Below are positions 22,203 through 35,367 of a DNA stretch of 64,000 nucleotides, in pieces. The stretch comes from Petunia secreta (Eukaryota > Streptophyta > Magnoliopsida > Solanales > Solanaceae), in the NCBI GenBank assembly GCA_029990175.1, contig JARKIP010000021.1:17303501-17367500 (forward strand), read 5' to 3'. Under the pieces are notes generated by a model. The model was not told where the DNA came from. It worked only from the letters and a program-made list of their open reading frames with translations, and searched no databases. The position numbers and the translations under genes were made by a program. Numbering within the stretch: the stretch's first letter is position 1; each line of letters begins with the position of its first letter.

Positions 22203-24725
22203 ATGAGAAAGCCTGAGTTCTCCTCCTCCGGCAAGAATGGAACCAACAGTAACAACAACATCAATAACGCGAACATGAAGTTAAGAAAAGGCTTGTGGTC
22301 GCCGGAGGAAGATGAGAAGCTCATGCATTATATGTTGACGAATGGACAAGGTTGTTGGAGTGATGTAGCAAGAAATGCTGGGTTACAAAGGTGTGGGAAG
22401 AGTTGTAGACTAAGGTGGATTAATTATTTAAGGCCTGACCTTAAAAGAGGTGCATTTTCACCTCAAGAAGAAGAGCTTATTATCCATTTACATTCCCTTC
22501 TTGGTAACAGGTCAGTCTGCCGTCTCTCTACTTTTTGTTCTTGATCTCTGTGTGTGTTTCAATATGTTGTGATATATGCGTACATGTAGGTCACAAGTAT
22601 AAACTTTATGTAAACGAATTTTTACACAACACCTAATATAGTAACTGCACCAAATAGTCTCTAGAAAATGAGATTAATTAGTAGTGACCTAGAAATAAGG
22701 CACAGCTCACCTTCTCTAGTAGGTTAAAAAAACACTCGTAAGTTAAAATTAATTTACACTATTATTATACTCCTATAATTAAAGTCTTTCTTTTTTATGG
22801 AAAGACAAGTTTGGTAGTTTCTTTTACCGGATAATTTTATCAATATGCTGTGCGAAGAGAGATTTATGCATGAATGCATAAATTTTTACGTGTAGTAATA
22901 TGAGGAAAACTGCACTATCCTTTTAGAAGTTGTGTAGGATTTAGGTAAAGACTTTTAATTATAGAACAAGAAAAGGACAGGTGAGGTAACATATTTAGAT
23001 TAAGTTTCTCTGTTTCTTTCTTTAATTAGTCTGTGTGTCGGGAAGGGGTCAGAGGGAGATCATGGATTAAGCGAAAATGATTCTTCACTGTTTAAGTTTA
23101 GCAATTTTTTATTAGGAAGAAAACCTTGCATATTAATTAAGGACCATTAATCAAATTTGAGTTTTTTTTTTCAGCATACCCATTAATATTATTTTTTGAA
23201 TTCTAATACACATAAAACTTTATCACCATGTGAAAATTTTAGATTATGAATGTATTTTGAGTGAATCCCAAGGTAAAAAGTTAAAGCAGGGCCAGTAACT
23301 TATATCCCCAATTTAATTAACAGGTCAGAAGTCAAATATATAAAGTTATAAACGTTGTACTTTTGTAAAGTATAGTAGTAATCTGCACGATATTTTCTAT
23401 AACAGAGAGGTGAAAAAGGAATACAATAATAATGTAAATTTTTTATGCTCTCATATTAAAATGACCAACAAATATAAGTGTATATATAAAGCCTAATTTG
23501 ATACCTAAAGAAAATGAAATATTACAAGTTTACATAAATTACTAAATCTTACTAAAAGAAATGGTTCTTGGTAATTGCTTCCCACGCCCACCCACCGCTA
23601 GGGTTGGTGGGAGAAGGAAACTGTGTCATTTCATTGAATCTTAGCATATCAAGGAGACAACACAGTGAATTACAGGTAATTTTCAATGACTACATGATGA
23701 AGCTAATCATGATGTTATTGACTTCAACAGCTTACATGATTTACGGACATGCATATCTTTAATTATACGTTTTCAATGAAACATTAATTCACCAAATCTG
23801 ATCATCTACTAAGCACAAAGTTAATCTACCAGAGACGCATAGATTTCAAATTTATGAGTTTTGGAAAAAATCATTTTGCTCATTGAGTTATGGATAAATT
23901 ATTTATATATATATTTAATGAATTTCCGATACAAATACTCAAAGTCTGAGCCACAATTACTGAATTTTATCGAACTCGTAGTACAACTCCAGGTCTGCCC
24001 AACCACATGATCCCTATTTATTTTTTTAAGAAAAGCATTACCATCCCTTAATTAAGTTAAGTTAAACTTAAACAATAGTCTTCATTTTAAAAGGTTTGGA
24101 GTTTTACTATATTTCAGTTAATGAAGCTCACATTCTTTTCAAGAATCTGACGTTCGAATAACTCTCTTTCTCTTTTTTCTGTCTAATTTCGAAAAATATA
24201 TATACTGAAACATGTCCAATAGGAAGTGGAAAGAAGCACAGAAGAAAATAGACCTCTTGATAACTGGTCATTTAATTTAAAAAGAGGTATTTTAAATTTA
24301 AAAATTTTGTGAATTCAAGTGATTAAGGGAATATCATAGGTTTTATTCATATACTATCTGTTGTATATATCTTATGCTTAAGAACTTGATGATTAGAAGT
24401 TGAAGGCATATGTATTCAATTTTCTTCAGCAAACTTAGCCACAATAAAGGTTGGAGTAGGGCTCATGCATGTAAATATATGACGAGAGAGGAGCGTTTAT
24501 TCTTTTAGAGGTGAAATCCTAATTAACAATATTAATAAATTCTACATTATAAAGCATGTTGTTTTCCTTTATGTGCTCATAATTAAGAACACTTAGTTCT
24601 TCTTAATCAAGGGTAAAGTTGGATATGTTATTAATCATGATAGTAATTACATGCATGTCTTGCTTTTCGTTCACTCCGTCACTGTTGGAATTTCACTTAG
24701 TTCGTTTCAATTTCAATAAAAATCC

Positions 24726-24767
<42 letters not shown>

Positions 24768-25591
24768 ATAATAATAATAATAATATCTCACTTTCATATC
24801 TACATAATTTGACATATTGACTCCTGTTTTTTTAATTCATTTTTTTCCAATCTCAAAGGTGGTCTCAAATAGCTGCACGTATGCCTGGACGTACTGATAA
24901 TGAAATCAAGAATTTTTGGAATTCAACATTGAAAAAGAGGCTAAAGAACTCATCATCTTCCTCTACACCATCACCAAATGCAAGTGACTCATCCTCAGAA
25001 CCCTGCAAAGATAATCTCAACATGGGAATCAATCAAGGATTGATCATGTCAATGCAAAATCATAACCTAATGTCCATGTTCATGGACTCAACCTCGTCTT
25101 CTTCCTCGTCTATGGCCCTAAACACCATTATTGAACCTTTGCCCGCACTCGAGCAAACCCTAATAAACATGCCTAATGGATTGAGTGCACCTCCATACTT
25201 GGCTACACAACCATGCATGACACAAGGAAGGAGTATTGTGACCAATGGAAGTCTTTTTTATGGGAATAATCATGGCATATTTGGAGGAAATCTTGGTATG
25301 GAAGGAGAGCTCTATATTCCACCTTTGGAGAGTGTAAGCATTCATGAGTATCAAAATGTTGAAAATGGGAATCTAGTTGAAAGGAGCAGTCAGAACAATA
25401 ATAACCCTACTAACAGTATGACCAACTTGACTAGCCATTTCAATAGTAGTAGTAATAATATCAAAGTAGAAAATTTTGGAGGGGTGGGGAATTATTGGGA
25501 AGGAGATGAGCTAAAAGTTGGAGAATGGGACTTGGAAGAATTAATGAAGGATGTTTCACCTTTCCCTTTTCTTGATTTCCAAGTTGAATAA
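22203..25591 (+). CDS. MYB46/83-like: R2R3-MYB transcription factor, MYB46/MYB83 type (346 aa)
   Basis: Exon 1 (22203-22510, donor GTCAGT) and exon 2 (24859-25591, after TCTCAAAG) join to 1,041 bp, 346 aa plus stop; residue 103 (Arg) is split. R2 covers about residues 29-80 with Trp 32, 52 and 72. R3 covers about 82-132 with Phe 85, Trp 104 and Trp 123. The flanks NGQGCWSDVARNAGLQRCGK and AFSPQEE match the MYB46/MYB83 branch, as do the MRKPE start and the C-terminal GELYIPPLE (252-260) and WDLEELM motifs. These nuclear activators bind SMRE/M46RE sites and switch on secondary-wall cellulose, xylan and lignin genes in vessels and fibres; this is family knowledge. An in-frame ATG at 22149 would add 18 residues, but MRKPE is the conserved start. 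A single 2.35-kb intron interrupts R3. No lesion is visible. Which paralogue (46 or 83) cannot be told here. Confidence 0.93.
22511..24858 (+). other. Intron of the MYB gene (2,348 bp)
   Basis: It is bounded by GT at 22511 and AG at 24857-24858, the latter preceded by a T-rich tract. It is long for a MYB intron. It contains short open frames of no coding character and a TTA/TAA microsatellite near its 3' end. Confidence 0.85.
24729..24785. repeat. TTA/ATA trinucleotide microsatellite
   Basis: About twelve TTA units run directly into about six ATA units, so the tract is self-complementary and can fold back. It lies about 75 bases upstream of the MYB intron's acceptor site. Confidence 0.9.
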
Positions 25592-28296
25592 CCCTAGAGA
25601 AAACCTTAATTTTCCTATGGAAATTCCAGACATTTTCTTTTTCGTTATTATTAGACCACATAATGTCAATCCTATATAGCTATTATTGATATAAATCTGG
25701 ACAGGAAATAGAATATGGAGAGGGTAAAGAATGTCAGAATAAGGATCACTTCCTGGTATATACTTTTATGGCCATGCCATGCAACTCTTGATGTAATTAG
25801 ACAAAAAGAGAAATTTGGTCGTTTGTACTTCATTTAGGTGTTTGTAATAATTCCATATACTCTTTGAACGGATATGTATAGTTACATATGAATGTAGAAA
25901 GATTAGTGGATGTCTATTATTTAGTCTTTGTGTACAAACCAATTTGTAATGTAAGCTATTACTAGTGAGAATTGAACGTCTTATATACAAATAATTCATT
26001 CTCTGTATATCTATTTATTTTTCTGGATGTCTGTCTATTTGTGTTGTTGCAAAGATATACCTAAATAAAGAAAAAAATTTACTCGGACTTAAATTATAAA
26101 ATAAAATGGTCACACATTACAATATTATTGTATCATAGCATGTGAACATATTGAATCCAAGTCTTACCGTCACCTACTATTAAAAGAATATTTGTGTATC
26201 CGAATATAAGACGTGTCGAGAAAATAATTAAATAATAAAAGATGTGTTGCTTGAGCTTTTATGAGATTATCACACATTTCATTCTCAGGAAGGTTTAACA
26301 CGTAAATAATTTTTCCTTTAATGGGGTTTAATATCTGAGGTGATTAGTCCACTTGGAATACAAATTTTCCACATAAAGAGTGCAAAGTCAGCTTGCTCTA
26401 ATTGTCATTAGGACTTCGAAATTATAACATTAATTACTACTTAACCTTAATGGCAGAATTCAAAGAACAATGATAGCTTTATTATCCTTTAACTGTCGTG
26501 GCTTCTAAAGGTAGCACCAGTCATTTTCGATAGGGAAATTAATCAGTGAAAAATGAAATTATTGCTGGGGTAATAAAGACACGGAAACAGAAGGTTATTA
26601 GATACTATAAGATTATATATATACTACATACTATTTTAACTTGTGGTAATACACAGTCGATACTACTTGTCGTTAATCTAGCTGAGTAACAAGAACTTAA
26701 AAAAATGTTTGGGCGGCAGTAGGAGACAGTGAAAAAATCTAATATCTATTGTAAAGTAAATTTTTATTATTATAGTACCTAAGAGTTGTTTGTACCATTT
26801 CATTTAGAAGTTTAAATATATGGTTAGAGAGAAAATACTTATATTTACTCAATAATGTTTTCAATAATCCTTCAGCTGAGGCTGATTCTTTTTTCATGAG
26901 TTAAAACATGTAAAAAAAAAATAAATTTTGATAAAGATAATTATGTGCACTTCAATAAATTCCATCAGATTCGCGTTGAATATATTACTAACAATAATAA
27001 AAAGCTCTTTATTATGAGGAGGTTCTTCGTTCATGGCTTAGCATCTCCATTCTCCATGCTTGAGGGGAAGAGGGTGGAGGTGAGATTTTTCTGCAAAAAA
27101 AATAATAAAAATCACTAGGATGGATCTTTATTATAATTATCAGTTTAAAATAGGAGACAAGGTGACTGTTTCTCTAAAAGCTAAGCAGCCTAAGCTACAT
27201 GATGAAAGTAAGTGCTTCACTAAATCATTTCACTTCAAGATTTATAACATTCCATAACTAACTAATCTGACTTTAATATTGGTATTTGTCTGGAATGTTT
27301 CTCTGATTATCTTTTTGACAAGACCGTTTGATTGCGTAAATTATGCACAGCAATGAGGTCAGCTTTGACACTATTAATTTTGTTACAGAGAAATTGTTAA
27401 ATGAGTTAAAATATGCTGTTTCTATTAAAAAAAATTACAATAACTTAATTTATTACCGATAGCATAAATATCTCATGTAATGAGAATATTTAACATGTTG
27501 TAATATGTACTTTTAATTAGTTCTCACAGCACTAGGACCTAAATAATTTAGGTGTACCAATTCTAACAGATTAAGCATTTGGATGAAATAGTCCCACAAT
27601 TCAACAGGATAGCAAAGGTTCTTGGTTCAAGTCTCATTGCCACCATTGAAAAAATGTGAAAGTCCCATTGCCACCACTGAAAAAAATTGAAATTCACGTG
27701 CTAAGCCTTGAATAAAAAAAAAATGAATCCCTGCTTACATTCGAAATATTTAAATTCTGGGAAAGAAACAGAAGATAGTCATGAATTCGAACTTTTTCGG
27801 CGATTGGTAAGTGATACGATCGATGTAATTTTTGTCCACAAGCATAAACATGTACTCCTATTTTTAATACAAATCATTGTATGTGTAAAAAAAAATCCAA
27901 TTTTTAGTAGTTGAAATCGAGAACTCATTTTGTTTTCTCGACCAATTTCCTTCTATTAAAATAAATTTTATTATGGATCGCGTAGAGTAAATAAAACATT
28001 CGAGGCAAAGTGAACTTCAATTTCACATGTGATCTCACAATTATCGAAGAATTGGTCAAAGTTCCGATGCGATTTAAATTAAAGAAAAAATTGACATAAG
28101 CAAGGATGTTAGATTTTATTTTTTTCAGTTAATGTATATGAAGAAATCTTAAAGCAATTACCTTCTCCTCCCCCATTCTTCCCGAAGCAGCATAAAGAAA
28201 AAAAGAAAAAAAAGATGTATCTGTTTAGTGTTCAGATTAAAATACTCGTGCATTTTGACTATTCGATCGAATGCCAGCTAACTTCTTTCATGAGTT
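25592..28296. other. Intergenic region downstream of the MYB gene
   Basis: The first few hundred bases would hold the 3' UTR. Beyond that the sequence is A/T-rich with no frame that looks coded. The phrase CCCATTGCCACCA.TGAAAAAA occurs twice (about 27637 and 27665), a small local duplication. Confidence 0.5.
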
Positions 28297-28591
28297 GATG
28301 GCTTAAATAACACTCAACTTTAGGTAATGACAAGAAAAAATACCATTGGAGTTCCTGGTCTAATTTATGTTATCCTAAGAATGAAGAAGGGTTGGGATTC
28401 AAGTCTATTTATGATATTAAAACCTCATTAATCATGAAAAGATGGTGGAGAGAACTCAACAAAATTTGTGGATCTCATTTATGAAATATAAATTCTGTTC
28501 CAGTGTTGAAGTTGTAGCTAGAAAATAGAGTTCTGGACAATCGCAAAGTTGGAAAGAACTTCTCGACATCAGACAACACACTGAGCCATAT

Positions 28592-29170
28592 ATGCGTTGG
28601 AAGATTAATGAGGAAAATTCCTTGTTCTGGTGGGATAATCGGACTGGAATTGGCCCTTTTGCTTTATTAGTACATAACGGTGTTAGGCTTGGTGCTACTC
28701 AAGTTAAGGAGTTTCTTATAGGGGATAACAGGAATTTGGAAAAACTCAGGAATGCCATCCCTGAGAATCTCCCTCATCATGTCATCAAGATTCAAACTTT
28801 TGAAAGAAGAGCAAAGGATCAATGTTATTGGACCCTCAGTAATACTGAAATTTTTTTTTGCTCTAGTGCCAGACAAATTATTAGAAAAAAGAAAAATATA
28901 AATGACACATATTCTAAGATCTGGAGTAAGAATGTGCCTTTTAAGTTCTCCTTTCTAAATTGGAAAATACTTACAGGTAAACACCCTCTTGATGTTGTTA
29001 TTTCTAGATTTGGTCATAATATTGTCTCCAAATGTACTTGTTGTAGCTCGCCCCTGACTGAAACTTATAAAAATTTATTTATTGAGGGGCAAACTGCTAG
29101 CAACGTGTGGAAGTTCGTTTGCATGTCTATGGACTTCCATCAAAATTCTTACCATATTAAAACTCTTTGA
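28592..29170 (+). pseudogene. LINE zf-RVT/linker segment
   Basis: 192 residues open from WKINEENSLFWWDN (the usual G.G.F.FW.DNW segment) through a Trp/Phe-rich linker to the zinc-binding region (CTCCSSPLTETYKNLFIEG: two Cys pairs, with the expected His-x-F replaced by Tyr/Leu). The frame ends at 29168-29170 just after the first bases of a 302-bp tandem duplication. It lies upstream of the RNase H piece of the same element. Confidence 0.7.
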
Positions 29171-29730
29171 AGGAGCTGATGAGGTCACAATACTACTAAT
29201 GAGCTTCAATCTACACTATATCATATCATCCCTATATATATAACCTGTGAGCTATGGAAAGGAAGATGTGGTAAGAGATATGGGCAGACTTCTACCTCTA
29301 TAGGAAAAATCATTCATGAGGTCATTCTTAACATCAAAGTCACCTTATACAAAAATTTCAGCTCCATTTCTTTGAACTCTACTTGGAAAGAAATACGTAT
29401 TTTATCTGATCAATTTAAAACACCATGTCTATGGGCTTCCATCAAAATTCTTTATCATACCAAAAATCTTTTAAGGAAATGGTGGGGTCACAATACTACT
29501 AATGAGCTTCAATCTACACTATATCATATCATCCCTATATATATAACCTGAGAGCTATGGAAAGGAAGACGTGCTAAGAGATATGGGCAGACGTCTATCT
29601 CTATAAGAAAAATCATTCATGAGGTCATTCTTAACACCAAAGTCAGCTTATACAAAAGTTTCAGCTCCATTTCTTTGAACTCTACTTAAAAAGAAATACG
29701 TACTTTATCTTATCAATTTAAAACACCCAT
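29122..29730 (+). repeat. 302-bp tandem duplication inside the LINE
   Basis: Unit 1 (29122-29423) and unit 2 (29424-29730) both start CATGTCTATGG.CTTCCATC and share long identical stretches such as GAGCTTCAATCTACACTATA and GAGGTCATTCTTAACA. The unit corresponds to the linker between the zinc-binding region and RNase H. Its duplication pushes the RNase H frame further out. Confidence 0.9.
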
Positions 29731-29779
29731 CTATGGTATTCCTGTTCAATGGAACAAACCCCCTGCTACTATTTACATA

Positions 29780-30160
29780 TTGAACTCGGATGGGAGTTCT
29801 ATGCAAAAAGAAAAGAAAGCAGGAGCAGGTAGTATTATTAGAGACCACAAAGGGAACATGATCTTAGCTTTCAAGGAATCTCTTGAATTTTGTTGCAATA
29901 ATTTGACAGAAATCCAAGCTGCAACTATTGGTCTGACTCTTAGTATATCTCATGGCATAAGTGGGATTATTCTTGAAATGGACTCAAAACTTATTGTGGA
30001 TATGGTTACTGGTAGGATTACTCATTCATGGAGACTTGATCCATGGATAAAAAAGCTTCAAAGGCTCTTGTTTAGGGCTCATGGAGAGGCAGTCCATTGC
30101 CTTAGAAAGGCAAATAGTGTGGCAGATATTCTAGCTAAGCATGCTTCTACTTTCGGCTAG
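29780..30160 (+). pseudogene. LINE RNase H domain
   Basis: 126 residues of a plant-type RNase H. NSDGSS (first Asp), GAGSIIRDHKGN, LTEIQAATIGL (Glu), EMDSKLIV (second Asp) and RKANSVADILAKHA (final Asp) are all in place, so the four acidic positions are intact. It lies at the C-terminus of the truncated LINE and is not expressed as a free gene as far as the sequence shows. Confidence 0.8.
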
Positions 30161-31073
30161 AATAATGTCTTTTAAAGTGTTCGAAATATTCCTAAGGCTG
30201 CTATTGAAGCTTTCAACATGGACAAAGCTGGGATAGCTAATTTAAGAATTAGACAAAGTAAGAAAGTCATAGGTTAATTAGGGAGTGAACAAATGATGAA
30301 TCTGCTTTATCAGATTCAACATTTGTTCATTCTCCTTTTTGTGAGCTATCACTGTTTAAAGAGAAACCCTCCTTTTATATTTGAGCCCTTTATGATGTAT
30401 TGAAGTGAGCTTGTTCGCTTCTTTCTCCCACTAGCTTTAGTTATAACTACCCGTGGATATTGTATTTATGAGCTTATTTATTCACGGGTAAGGGTCTGCA
30501 AAACCACCCTCCATCTCATGGAGGCTTTTTATTAAAAAGAAAAAACTTTGTGTAATTACATATAAAAGTCATTTTTCTTTCATATGTCATTCAAATATCA
30601 TCCAACTTTATGCAATTGGCTCAAATAGTCATCTCGGCCGATTTTAGTACTTCAGTGACTGAAAAATGATATTGCATGAGTTTTTCAATTTTTACTTTTT
30701 CATTTTGAATTACTAAATTAATAATCTAAACAATTTAGAACCCAAAACTTAAACTAAAATCCACCCATATCCGACCTACCCATTTTAGAATCCAAGGACA
30801 AACCTCTTATCTAGAACAATTCAGGAAGATTTATCTTAAATGAATACTTAAAATTAGATGGACTTTCTACAATTAGCATGAACTCCCGTGCTTGGTTGAG
30901 ACTGGTTAAACATTATACAATAGAATCTCATTTTATCTAGCTAATTTAGGTCCAAGTTCATCAACTTCATAAGATAAAATCAATTGGTAATCAAATTATT
31001 CATTTAACTTTTTTTTTTTTTGGTGCAAAACACGATTATATCAATACTAGAAGTAGTTTGGACATAGAGAGCT

Positions 31074-34000
31074 CTAGAGAGCATAGTAATTGCCATAGTT
31101 GGCAAGCATATTACAAACCAAAACAGATAGAGTTCTAGGGTGAGTAACACCCTTTTGATCATCTAGATAAGTAGCTAAACAACAACTAGGAAGCATAGCA
31201 TTAACAAAAAGTCGCCTTCTTTTGGTAGCTTTAAGTCTATCTAGAGCAAGCTTGTCAGACACTCTATTTCCTTCCCCGAACCAATGTTTAAGTTCCACCT
31301 CCTTCATTTCCTTCATTAACCACCTGCAGTCATTAACAAAAGTAGGGCATGAGATATTATCTTCCATGATCATGTCAAAGACTTCAGTTGAGTCAGTTTC
31401 ATATTCTAGTGGGTGTAAGTGGTTTTTATATACAAGAGTAAGATCATGCCATAGGGCAAGAAGCTCAACACTAGTATGGTTAGCAAAATTTTCAAATTTA
31501 CTAAAGCCTACGATCCAGCGCCCCTTAGAGTTTCTAATAACACCACCCAAACTACATGTGGTCCCTTTGAAAGCACCATCTATATTTAGTTTAAACTTTT
31601 TAAGTTTGGTGGAATCCATTGGATATTAGTGGTGATACTGATGGACTTGGGATTATGGTCTAGTTTTAATAAAACGAATTCAGAAGTTTTCAAGTGAACA
31701 TGGTTTAGTGAGTTTATTAGTAAGGTTATTATGGTGGTTTGAGTTTCTATTGATCCATATGTGCCATAGTAGCATAGGAAAGAAATTTTTCTAAGAGTAA
31801 AAATTGGAAATAAATAAACTAGGGTTCATTCTGATAAAATCCAGGAAATTATTAGAAGAATTTTGAGGAAAAGTGTTAGATGGATACAAAGTAGTCCATA
31901 GGTCAGAGACTAGAGAGCATGAGGTGAATATGTCCTCTATGGTTTCAATAGTGTGGGACAGAATGGACATTGGGGTTAAATATTAATTCCAATATGGTGA
32001 AGATAGGATCTTGTGGGTAAAAGATTATGATATAGTAACCATAAGAAGTATTTAACTTTATTATATATTTTAAGCTTCCAGATCCAGCTAAATTTTGAGT
32101 GATGACACAATGAAGATTTGAGAAGTTGCCTGACAGATTTAGTGGTGATCAACTATTATGATTGATATTCCAGAAAGGTTTGTCAGGGTGTGTTTGATTC
32201 TGAGGGATGATAGTAAGTTAATAGTATCAACAACTTGTTTAGGAAGAATGAAGGAGAAGTTATGATGTTAGGATTCTAGGTTTGATTTGCAATGATGGAG
32301 TTAAGGTTAAGCGAGGATTCAGATTCCAAAAGAGGCCCTTCTATCTTACTTGTAAGGGTAGTGTTATCAGGAAACCACTTAGTGTACCGAAGGTTAATGG
32401 TTTTACTATTATTAATTTTCCAGGAGGAGCCTTTTTCACAAATATCCTAGCCAGTAAGGATGTTCTTCCAAGTTCCTGATTTGGTGCTATTAAAGGAGCA
32501 CCTACTATACTTTGAAATTAAGAGAGAAGCCCAAATAGATGTAGGGTTGTTGATAAAGCGCCAAGTGAGAGATGAGATGAGGGAGAGGTTTTTAGTTTCA
32601 GCATCAATTATTCCTAATCACCCATATTTTTTGGGTAATGTGACCATATCCCGATTGATTAGATGAATTTTCTTCTTCTATGAGGTAGAGCCCCATAGAA
32701 AATTACGTTGAATTTTGTTAATTTTATTGTAATTTTTTCTAGGGAGCTTTTGAAGCTGCATGACATAATTTGGCAGTGAGTTAAGTGTAGCAGAAATGAG
32801 AGTTGCAAGACTGACCAGGTTCAAAAATTTAGTTTTCCAGTTATAGAGCTTCTTGTGTAGGTTGTCAATGATAGTTTGATAATCTTTGGCCTTGGGAGTA
32901 GAGGTTAGAATGGAAAACCCTAAGTATTTCCCAAATTCATGATTAAGCTTGAAGCCATGGTGATGAGCTAGGACTTGTTTCACAGTTTTATCATAATTAT
33001 TAGAAAATATGGCTCTAGCTTTTATAGAATTAATCTTTTGGCCTGAAAGAGTGCAAAAGGAGTTAAGTGTTGAGAGAATGACATCACAATTCTTACTAGT
33101 AGCTTCAGCAAAAAACGTGTGGTCATCCGCAAAAAAAAAAAAAAAAAAAGAAGATAGTTTAGGACCTCTTCTAGAAATGGTGATAGGTTCCAAATGTTAG
33201 AATTAACTTTCAATTCAATATTCCTAGAAAGCATCTCAAGGCAAATGATGAAAAGATAAAAGGGAGAGGGGGTCACCCTGACGAATTCCTCTAGTTGGGC
33301 TAAAATAATTTGCGTAATAACCATTTAGAAGAACTAAAATAGTAGGAGGGGAGATGCAAGACATAATAAGTCTAATTATATTATGTGGAAATTTAGTGCA
33401 GGAAGAAAATGGTGAACATAGGACCATTCTATTCTATCAAAGAATTTGTCTAGGTCTAATTTAATAGCAAGGTATGACGCCAGGCCTTTCTTGTGTTTAA
33501 AATGATTCATTACTTCCTGAACCACGATAGAAATTTCACTAGTGCGTCTACCCTTGATAAAACTCGATTGAGTGGGGCTGATAATGTGATCCAGGTAAGG
33601 TTTAATTTTATAGGCTATGGTTTTAGTGATGATCTTGTATAAGGTGTTATAAAGACCAATAGGTCTAAATTTTTTGATATCGTTAGTATTATCGAATTTT
33701 AGACTTAGGGCAATATATGTTTTATTTAATTTAGGAGGAATAATGCTCATTTCCAAAATTTTATGGCAAAGCTTTAAACCACGGACCCACGATATTCTAA
33801 TATTTTTTAAATAAAAAAGGATGTAAGCCATCCGGGCCTAGGGCTTTAAAGGATTTAAACGAGTTCAAAACATTTAAAATCTCAAAATCTTGAAGTGGTC
33901 GACCCATGTTAATTTATCCAAGTGGTCAATCGCAGGTTGTGAGATTTGAGTGTTAGGAAATTTTGAGATTGAATGGTTTGTAGTGAAGAGTTTTTCAAAG

Positions 34001-35367
34001 TAATTTGAGATATGACACTCAATTTGATTTTGATCAAAAATAATGGAGCATGAGTTATCTTTAAAAAAAATTATCATATTCTTTCTACGTCTGTTGAGTG
34101 TAGAGACGTGAAAAAATTTTGTATTCGCGTCTCCGTGACAAACCCAAGTGATACAAGATTTTAATTTTCAAAAGTCTTCTTCACTTTTGAGGATAGTGTT
34201 AAATTCATTTTGCAATTGAAGTTCAAGATTTTGGAGAAATAAGCTAGTAAGGTAGTGTATGGACTTCTGAATGTCATTTAATCGAGCAAGCAGAATTTTT
34301 TTTCTTTTGAAAATATTACCAAAAGTTTAATTATTCCAGATCTTCACGTTAGTCTTAAAAATATCACTAGATACTCAAAATTCATTAACAGTAGACCATG
34401 CATGTGAAATAACGTTAATTAAACGGGGTGGTGGCACCATATCTTTTCAAAGCGAAAAGGTTTAGGGCAGCTAAATGATTTTGGTTAGTTAGTTTGACAA
34501 GTAATTGGGAGTGATCTGGTTGAACCCTAGGCAGATGAATAACCAAGGAGTTACGAAAAATGTCAAGCTATTTATCATTTATATTGCATCTATCGAGACG
34601 TTCAAGAATTAAGCCGTTTTTTAATCTTTTGTTCGACTAAGTGTACTTTGCACCTTTGTGCCCAAAATAAAAAAGATTACAACAATTTAAACAGTTTTAA
34701 AGTTGGATGATCTAGTTGTATGAAGGCTTCTGCCTCCCCATTTCTCATCTGAAGATAAGATCTCGTTGAGATCACCACTCACTAACCATGGTAGTGAGTG
34801 TGATCTAGAGACAATGACTAAGTTATCCCATAAAACTAAGCTAGACGTGTAGTTACTAAACATAAAGAAGGGAAAGAAATGGCATACCTTCACCATTGCA
34901 TGTATTTTTTGTCCATTAAGATGGACATCACTAAGATTAACAAGCCTATCAATCCAAAGAATGACAATCCCACCACATCGACCATCTGCTGGGGATACCA
35001 CCATGTTAGTAAAATCCATGTCCTCTCTTAAGCTAGTGTGATCATCCATGTGAGTTTCAATTAAAGCAACCAAAGCAGGACGATGATAATCCAAAGAAGA
35101 ACAAAAATTCCTACAAAAATCATCATTATTTTCACCCCTAACGTTCCAAACTAGAAAGTATGTAGGTTTATTCATTGGGACATTTGGATTGTTGTTCTGA
35201 TTCCCTATAGGTAAATTCACATTGTCCCCTAAAATTGGACTCATCATCATTGCATAATTTCCCACCCTTTTATTTGCGGGATAACGTATGTTTATTGAAC
35301 ATTTTTGCATCGAGAGAGGGCAGAATAGAATATTTTTCTCTTGTCTTTCCTTAAAAATCATGATCAT
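31074..35367 (-). pseudogene. LINE ORF2: endonuclease, reverse transcriptase, RNase H
   Basis: Segments in order on the minus strand are: AP-type endonuclease (35367-34687: LVWNVRGEN, ALIETH, SGDLNEI); RT fingers and palm (33831-33376: FRPIGLYNTLYKI, FIKGRR, LDLDKFFDRIEW); PTRGIRQGDPLS near 33265; the active site FADD (near 33130, preceded by a run of Phe codons from an A/T homopolymer); KIQRNFLWGST at about 32690; and RNase H (31619-31074: NIDGAF, VELLAL, ETDSTE, GNRVSDKLA). The catalytic residues named survive, but the frame changes at least four times and the 31620-32680 stretch is heavily broken. The element nicks and reverse-transcribes at its target when active; this copy cannot. Confidence 0.85.

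Larger units (their letters stand above)
28341..30536 (+). mobile_element. 5'-truncated LINE, RNase H type
   Basis: It begins abruptly in an RT C-terminal segment (EEGLGFKSIYDIKTSL near 28380), continues through the zf-RVT region and ends with RNase H and a 3' untranslated part closing CATGGAGGCTTTTTATTAAA. AAGAAAAAA flanks both ends (28332-28340 and 30537-30545) and is the likely 9-bp target duplication, though it is low in complexity. The family differs from the LINEs at 1-1.8 kb and 31-37.6 kb. Confidence 0.75.

Noticed and set aside
31222..31629. 135-residue plus-strand frame
   Set aside because: Antisense shadow of the LINE RNase H domain on the minus strand.
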